Assembly: GCF_900100305.1 (NCBI RefSeq)
Contig: NZ_FNEY01000007.1
Location: 62,001-126,000 of the forward strand
Reading direction: 5' to 3'
Length of the DNA: 64,000 nucleotides
DNA from: Paracidovorax citrulli
GTDB lineage: Bacteria > Pseudomonadota > Gammaproteobacteria > Burkholderiales > Burkholderiaceae_C
This document shows, piece by piece, positions 59,644 through 64,000 of the stretch. Under the pieces are notes generated by a model, which did no database searches, was not told the DNA's origin, and saw nothing but the letters and a program-made list of their open reading frames with translations. Position numbers and translations under genes: made by a program. The first letter of the stretch is position 1; each line of letters begins with the position of its first letter.

Positions 59644-60507
59644 ATGACTTCCGGTTTTTCCCACCCCTTCCCGCTTCCCGCCCGTCTTTCCTTGCGCCGC
59701 GCCTTCGCGCAGCTGGCGCTGCTCTGCCTGCTCGCCTCCGGGGCGCAGGGCGCCTGGGCCATGCAGGTCTTCGTGAAGATGCTCTCGGGCGAAACCTTGA
59801 CGCTGGATGTGGAGCCCAGCGACTCCATCGAGAACGTGAAGGCGAAGATCCAGGACCAGAAGGACATTCCGCCCGAGCGGCAGCGCCTCATCTTCGCGGG
59901 CAAGCAGCTGGAGGACGGCCGCACGCTGTCCGACTACAACATCCAGAAGGACTCCACGCTGCACCTCGTGCTGCGGCTGAGCCCGACCACGTTCTCGGCG
60001 GCGTCGGCCACCGGCACGGGCACCATCACGGCCACGCTGGCCGGCCCGGCCGTCGCGGGCGGCTGCCAGTTCGACACCACGCAGACCGCCTTCGAGATGC
60101 CCTCCGGCGGCCCGGCCGGCGCACAGTTTCCCCACGGCGTGTTCCGCTTCGTCGCCACGAGCTGCACCGGCAGCGTGACGGTGACGCTGCAATACCCCCA
60201 GGCCCTGCCCGACGGCACCCGCCTCATCAAGTTCGGCCCCTCCGGCCCCGGCGCGGACCGCTACACCTGGTTCGAGTGGACGGACGCGCAGATCGCGGAC
60301 GACACGATCACCTTCACCATCACCGACAACGGCGCGGGCGACACCGACCCCACCGTGGGCGTGATCGCCGATCCGGCCGGCCCGGCACTGCTGGCCCCCG
60401 CGCCGGCACCCGCCCAGGCCACGCCGGTGCCCACGCTCTCCCCCGCCGCGCTGGTGCTGCTGGCCTGCGCGGCGGGCGTGCTCGGCTGGCGACAGCGTCG
60501 CCGCTGA
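59644..60507 (+). CDS. Exported ubiquitin-domain protein with choice-of-anchor U and IPTL-CTERM tail
   Basis: A 287-residue protein with four parts. Residues 1-39 are a Sec signal peptide ending AWA. Residues 40-113 are ubiquitin, starting [10 protein letters not shown]: by hand, 60 of 74 positions equal human ubiquitin. Lys6, 27, 29, 48 and 63 and the Leu8/Ile44/His68/Val70 patch are kept; Lys11 and Lys33 are lost. The end is LRLSPT instead of LRLRGG, so it cannot be conjugated. Residues 114-250 resemble choice-of-anchor U domains, with Cys141 and Cys174 as a possible disulfide. Residues 262-287 ([12 protein letters not shown], a helix, RQRRR) are an IPTL-CTERM sorting signal. Cleavage after Ala39 would leave ubiquitin Met1 as the mature N terminus. 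Codon use is that of the host. No ubiquitin enzymes are nearby. Function unknown; a displayed ubiquitin mimic is inferred. Confidence 0.93.
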   Translation: MTSGFSHPFPLPARLSLRRAFAQLALLCLLASGAQGAWAMQVFVKMLSGETLTLDVEPSDSIENVKAKIQDQKDIPPERQRLIFAGKQLEDGRTLSDYNIQKDSTLHLVLRLSPTTFSAASATGTGTITATLAGPAVAGGCQFDTTQTAFEMPSGGPAGAQFPHGVFRFVATSCTGSVTVTLQYPQALPDGTRLIKFGPSGPGADRYTWFEWTDAQIADDTITFTITDNGAGDTDPTVGVIADPAGPALLAPAPAPAQATPVPTLSPAALVLLACAAGVLGWRQRRR

Positions 60508-60571
60508 CGGCCGGCCGGCGCGGCAGGCGCGCGATGGGCGAGAATCGCCGTCTTTCCATCGCCTGCAACCG

Positions 60572-61834
60572 ATGACCACTGCCGTGCCGGATCCCCTGCC
60601 GCCTACGCCCGCGACCGACATCCCCGCCGCCTCCGCCACCGCGATGACGCCGCTGGAGCGGCGCTCCAGCCTGTCGCTGGCGCTCATCTTCGCGCTGCGC
60701 ATGCTGGGGCTTTTCCTGGTGCTGCCGGTGTTCGCGCTCGAAGCGCGCAAGTACCCCGGCGGCGACGATCCCGCCCTGGTGGGCCTCGCCATGGGCATCT
60801 ACGGGCTCACCCAGGCCGTGCTGCAGTTGCCTTTGGGCATGGCCTCCGACCGTTTCGGGCGCAAGCGCGTCATCGTGCTCGGGCTGCTGGTGTTCGCGGC
60901 CGGCAGCCTGCTGGCCGCGCTGGCCGACTCGCTCGGCGGGCTGCTGCTGGGCCGCGCGCTGCAGGGTGCCGGCGCCGTCTCCGCCGCCGTGACGGCCCTG
61001 CTGGCCGACCAGACGCGCGACGGGGTGCGCACCAAGGCCATGGCGCTGGTGGGCGGCAGCATCGGGCTGATGTTCGCCGTGGCGCTCGTGGCCGCCCCGC
61101 CGCTGGCGGCCCGCTTCGGCCTGCCCGGCATCTTCGGGCTGACCTGCGCGCTGGCGCTGGCCGGCATCGCCGTGGTCCTCTGGGTGGTGCCGCCCGAGCC
61201 CGCACGCCATGCCGACGCACCGCGCGGCCGCCTGGCCGACGTGCTGCGCCACCCGGACCTGCTGCGGCTGAACCTCGGCGTGTTCGCGCTGCACACCGTG
61301 CAGCTGGCCATGTGGGTGGCCGTGCCCGCCCTGCTGGTGCAGGCCGGACTGCCCAAGAGCGCGCACTGGCACCTCTACCTGCCCGCCGTGGTGCTGTCCT
61401 TCCTGGCCATGGGCGGCCTGTTCGCCCTGGAACGCGCCGGCCGGCTGCGCGGCGCCCTGCTCGGCGCCATCGGCCTCGTGCTGCTGGTGCAGCTCGGGCT
61501 GGGCTGGGCGGCGTCGGCCGGCACGCCGCCGGGGCTGTGGGCCCTGGGCGGGCTGCTGTTCCTGTTCTTCTGCGGCTTCAACGCACTGGAAGCCAGCCAG
61601 CCCAGCCTCGTCTCGCGCACCGCGCCGCCGGCCGTGCGCGGCGCGGCCCTGGGCACCTACAACACGCTGCAGTCGCTGGGCCTGTTCGCGGGCGGCGCAC
61701 TGGGTGGCGCGCTGCTGCGCTGGGGCGGCGCGCATGGCCTGTTCGTGGCGACTTCCCTGCTCTGTCTCGCCTGGCTGGCCGCGGCCTGGGGCATGCAGCC
61801 CGTGCCGGCCCAGGGCAGCCGCGGGCGAAAGTAA
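60572..61834 (+). CDS. Major facilitator superfamily transporter (YajR-like)
   Basis: A 420-residue 12-helix transporter. The MFS loop signature GMASDRFGRKRVIVLGLL follows helix 2, and RALQGAGAVSAAVTALLADQTRDGVRTKAMAL matches motif C and the loop of drug:H+ antiporters such as YajR; the extra C-terminal ferredoxin-like domain of YajR is absent. MFS genes of this type commonly lie between uvrA and ssb in betaproteobacteria. A GGCGA-GAA-TCGCC mini-hairpin sits in front of the gene. Confidence 0.92.
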   Translation: MTTAVPDPLPPTPATDIPAASATAMTPLERRSSLSLALIFALRMLGLFLVLPVFALEARKYPGGDDPALVGLAMGIYGLTQAVLQLPLGMASDRFGRKRVIVLGLLVFAAGSLLAALADSLGGLLLGRALQGAGAVSAAVTALLADQTRDGVRTKAMALVGGSIGLMFAVALVAAPPLAARFGLPGIFGLTCALALAGIAVVLWVVPPEPARHADAPRGRLADVLRHPDLLRLNLGVFALHTVQLAMWVAVPALLVQAGLPKSAHWHLYLPAVVLSFLAMGGLFALERAGRLRGALLGAIGLVLLVQLGLGWAASAGTPPGLWALGGLLFLFFCGFNALEASQPSLVSRTAPPAVRGAALGTYNTLQSLGLFAGGALGGALLRWGGAHGLFVATSLLCLAWLAAAWGMQPVPAQGSRGRK

Positions 61835-61855
61835 GCCCCGGCCGCCCGGGCCCGA

Positions 61856-63268
61856 TCACCGCCCGGCGCTGTCCTGCGGAGCGCCTTGCGCAGGTGCGTG
61901 CGGGTCGGCATCCCGCTGCGCACCGGGCCCCTCCGGCGCCTCGGGCAGCCGCGCGGCGCTCAGCATGGAGGCCGCCAGGGTCTCGTAGAGCGGCCGCGCC
62001 AGCATGCGCGACACCAGGCTGGCCAGCATCGCGGAGGCCATCAGGCTCAGCACCAGCGCGTGCCCGTCCACCATTTCCATCACGATGATGAAGGCCGTGA
62101 GCGGCGCCTGCGTCACCGCCGCCAGGAAGGCCGCCATGCCCATGGCGATCAGGGCCGGCGCGATGGAGGGCGCGATGTCCCCGCCGGCCAGCAGCGCCAC
62201 GTTGTGGCCCACGCCGGCACCGATCGAGAGCGACGGCGCGAAGATGCCTCCGGGCACGCCCACCCAGGCCGAGAGCCAGGTGGCGATGAACTTGAGCGTG
62301 ACGTAGAAGGCCGGCACGTCCGCCTGGCCGGCCAGCATGTGCTTGACGGCCTCGGAACCGGCGCCGAAGGTCGCCCCGCCCGTGGCGAGGCCGATCACCG
62401 CGATCGCCAGCCCGCCGGCCGCCGCGAAGCGGACCGGCCAGCGCGCCCGCCAGCGGTTGAAGCGGTCCGGCGCGCCCGTGAGCGACGCCGCCATCAGCTT
62501 GGCGAACAGCCCGCCCAGCACGCCGCAGGCCAGCGAGACGGCCAGGCCCGGCAGCAGCGCGTCCCAGCCCAGCCGCGGCACCTGGATGCGCCCGAAATAG
62601 CTCAGATTGCCGAATGCCGACACCCCCATCAGGCCGGCCAGCACGATGGCCGCGATGATCAGGCCGCTGCTGCGCGATTCGAGCTTGCGGGACAGCTCCT
62701 CGATGGCGAACACCACGCCCGCCAGCGGCGCATTGAAGGCCGCGGCGATGCCCGCCGCCCCGCCGGCCACGAGCAGCGCGTGGGCGGTGATGCCCGACCG
62801 CGGGCCGAACCAGCGGCGCGCATGGTGCATCACGCCCGCCGCCACCTGCACCGACGGCCCTTCGCGACCGATCGACAGGCCCGCCATGAACCCCGCGCTG
62901 GCCAGCAGGATCTTCGCCGCCGACAGCCGCAGGGAGACGAAACGGCCCCGCTGGGGCGCCGTGAGGCCGGGCTCCAGCGCCGCGATCACCTGCGGGATGC
63001 CCGAGCCGGCCGCGCCCGGCACCCAGCGCCGCGTGGCCCAGACCACCGCCGCGGTGATCGCGGGCGTCCACAGCAGCACGGCCCAGCCGCCCCCCCAGTG
63101 ATAGACGCGCTCGAACACCGCGAAGGCCCACTCCGCCAGCATGGTGAACACCACCACGCTGAGCCCGGCCGCCACGGCATAGGCCAGGACGATGCTGCGC
63201 TCCAGCCAGCGCTGGCCGTCGCGCAGTTCCGAGCGCAGGTTGTCCAGGAAGTCGGGTTCTCGTTGCAT
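61856..63268 (-). CDS. ClC-family chloride channel/antiporter
   Basis: A 470-residue membrane protein with the ClC selectivity motifs in order: GAAGSGIPQVIAAL, GLSIGREGPSVQVAAG with the gating glutamate, and VGVPGGIFAPSLSIGAG. The double-barrelled 18-helix fold is full length. Retention of the gating Glu suggests a Cl-/H+ exchanger or channel of the EriC type. The C-terminal 30 residues are hydrophilic with no CBS domain. It converges on the MFS gene and diverges from ssb. Confidence 0.94.
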   Translation of the reverse strand: MQREPDFLDNLRSELRDGQRWLERSIVLAYAVAAGLSVVVFTMLAEWAFAVFERVYHWGGGWAVLLWTPAITAAVVWATRRWVPGAAGSGIPQVIAALEPGLTAPQRGRFVSLRLSAAKILLASAGFMAGLSIGREGPSVQVAAGVMHHARRWFGPRSGITAHALLVAGGAAGIAAAFNAPLAGVVFAIEELSRKLESRSSGLIIAAIVLAGLMGVSAFGNLSYFGRIQVPRLGWDALLPGLAVSLACGVLGGLFAKLMAASLTGAPDRFNRWRARWPVRFAAAGGLAIAVIGLATGGATFGAGSEAVKHMLAGQADVPAFYVTLKFIATWLSAWVGVPGGIFAPSLSIGAGVGHNVALLAGGDIAPSIAPALIAMGMAAFLAAVTQAPLTAFIIVMEMVDGHALVLSLMASAMLASLVSRMLARPLYETLAASMLSAARLPEAPEGPGAQRDADPHAPAQGAPQDSAGR

Positions 63269-63486
63269 GGCGGGGCAGTGGGCAGGGGACGGACGCGGGC
63301 ACGGCGGGCTCCGGTCGGTGCGCGGCAGGACGGAGGGACATTGTGGCACCCTGCCGGGCGGGAGCGGTGCGCGCAGGCATCGGCCGCTTGGGGCACAATC
63401 CCCGCTCCCTCTTCGCGGCGCCCCCGTGGCCGCCGCGCAGGCCGTAGTGCCTTTCCTCCACCATTCTCTACAGGCCCCTTCACACC

Positions 63487-64000
63487 ATGGCATCCGTCAA
63501 CAAAGTCATCATCGTCGGCAACCTCGGGCGCGACCCCGAGATGCGCACCTTCCCCAGCGGCGACCAGGTCGCCAACGTCACCATCGCCACCACCGACCGC
63601 TGGCGCGACAAGAACACCGGCGAGAACAAGGAAGCCACCGAGTGGCACCGCGTCGTCTTCAACGGCCGCCTGGCCGAGATCGTGGGCCAGTACCTGCGCA
63701 AGGGCTCCCAGGTCTATGTCGAAGGCAGCCTGCGCACCCGCAAGTGGACCGACCAGTCGGGCCAGGAAAAGTACACGACGGAAATCCGGGCCGACACCAT
63801 GCAGATGCTCGGCAGCCGCCAGGGCATGGGCGGCGGCCAGGGTGGCGGCGGCTATGACGACGGTGGCTACGGCGGTGGCGACGATGGCTACGGCGGCGGC
63901 AACAGCGCCCCGGCGCCCGCGCGCCGCCCTGCGCCCCAGGCCGCCGCGCCGCGCCCGGCACCGGCTCCCCGCCCTGCACCGGCCCCTGCGGCCCAGGCAC
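63487..64000 (+). CDS. ssb: Single-stranded DNA-binding protein (partial, runs off the window)
   Basis: The first 171 residues are present. The OB fold starts [20 protein letters not shown] and contains [40 protein letters not shown] with ssDNA-contact tryptophans. A Gly-rich linker with [12 protein letters not shown] repeats and a Pro/Ala-rich stretch follow. The acidic C-terminal tip for partner binding lies beyond the window. CACAATCCC at 63394-63402 resembles the -10 motif of purB, pgk and pyrF. Confidence 0.97.
   Translation, partial: MASVNKVIIVGNLGRDPEMRTFPSGDQVANVTIATTDRWRDKNTGENKEATEWHRVVFNGRLAEIVGQYLRKGSQVYVEGSLRTRKWTDQSGQEKYTTEIRADTMQMLGSRQGMGGGQGGGGYDDGGYGGGDDGYGGGNSAPAPARRPAPQAAAPRPAPAPRPAPAPAAQA

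Noticed and set aside
59761-59982. Ubiquitin segment as sequencing contamination from a eukaryote
   Set aside because: It is in frame within a bacterial signal-peptide and IPTL-CTERM protein, has 14 substitutions and uses host-like GC-rich codons.
61578-63464. Second minus-strand frame (628 codons) overlapping the ClC gene
   Set aside because: Frame-shifted shadow rich in Arg/Gly; the ClC motifs are in the other frame.

Overview
The window looks like chromosome from a high-GC betaproteobacterium of the family Comamonadaceae, most likely an Acidovorax of the plant-pathogenic A. citrulli/avenae type. The reasons are the very GC-rich codon use, a tripartite-tricarboxylate (Bug) receptor, an IPTL-CTERM surface protein, the arrangement dprA-lysM | def-lipoprotein-fmt, uvrA and ssb in one neighbourhood, and a large effector-like gene behind an imperfect plant-inducible-promoter (PIP) box. 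The species is an inference; I could not search databases. I saw no rRNA, tRNA, CRISPR, insertion sequence or prophage.

Layout. 0-1.8 kb: the end of an accessory cluster (a protein tail, a GT1 glycosyltransferase and a C-terminally shortened MbtH-like protein), probably the edge of a nonribosomal-peptide locus. 1.8-8.4 kb: a TetR-controlled RND efflux operon with its operator. 8.5-12.8 kb: a 1413-residue candidate type III effector. 13-23.4 kb: a mainly household stretch (degenerate HD-GYP protein, periplasmic glutathione peroxidase, GST, purB, YaeQ, small zinc/iron-sulfur type proteins, a TerC transporter behind a yybP-ykoY manganese riboswitch, a BepA-like protease, moaC). 23.4-26.7 kb: a strikingly AT-rich pilin-modification island (TfpZ-like accessory protein and PglL-like oligosaccharyltransferase) joined to a sigma-54-type pilin gene. 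26.8-29.3 kb: an FHA protein, a PP2C phosphatase and a second TerC.

29.4-43 kb is core metabolism and information processing: sucCD, argC, dprA, a LysM protein, def, an OmlA-like lipoprotein, fmt, azlCD, pgk, a PEBP protein, a DMT exporter and pyrF. 42.8-48.5 kb is an accessory transport region: acyltransferase, LysR - Bug receptor - aspartoacylase-like operon, an SMR exporter and an EamA exporter. 48.7-55.6 kb holds a chemoreceptor, an exported DUF1800/DUF1501 pair and a lower-GC pair encoding a DUF6402-type protein and a small membrane protein. 55.7-64 kb is the uvrA-MFS-ssb neighbourhood interrupted by an APS-kinase gene, a ClC channel and the most unusual gene of the window.

That gene (59644-60507) encodes a signal peptide followed directly by an almost complete ubiquitin (60 of 74 positions identical to human ubiquitin, by hand alignment), then a choice-of-anchor-U-type domain and an IPTL-CTERM sorting tail. 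Signal peptidase cleavage at the visible AWA site would expose ubiquitin Met1 as the mature N terminus, on an exported and presumably surface-anchored protein. The diglycine needed for conjugation is absent, while the Leu8/Ile44/Val70 recognition patch and Lys48/Lys63 are kept. This suggests a displayed ubiquitin mimic rather than a modifier. It is the best candidate here for an undescribed system.
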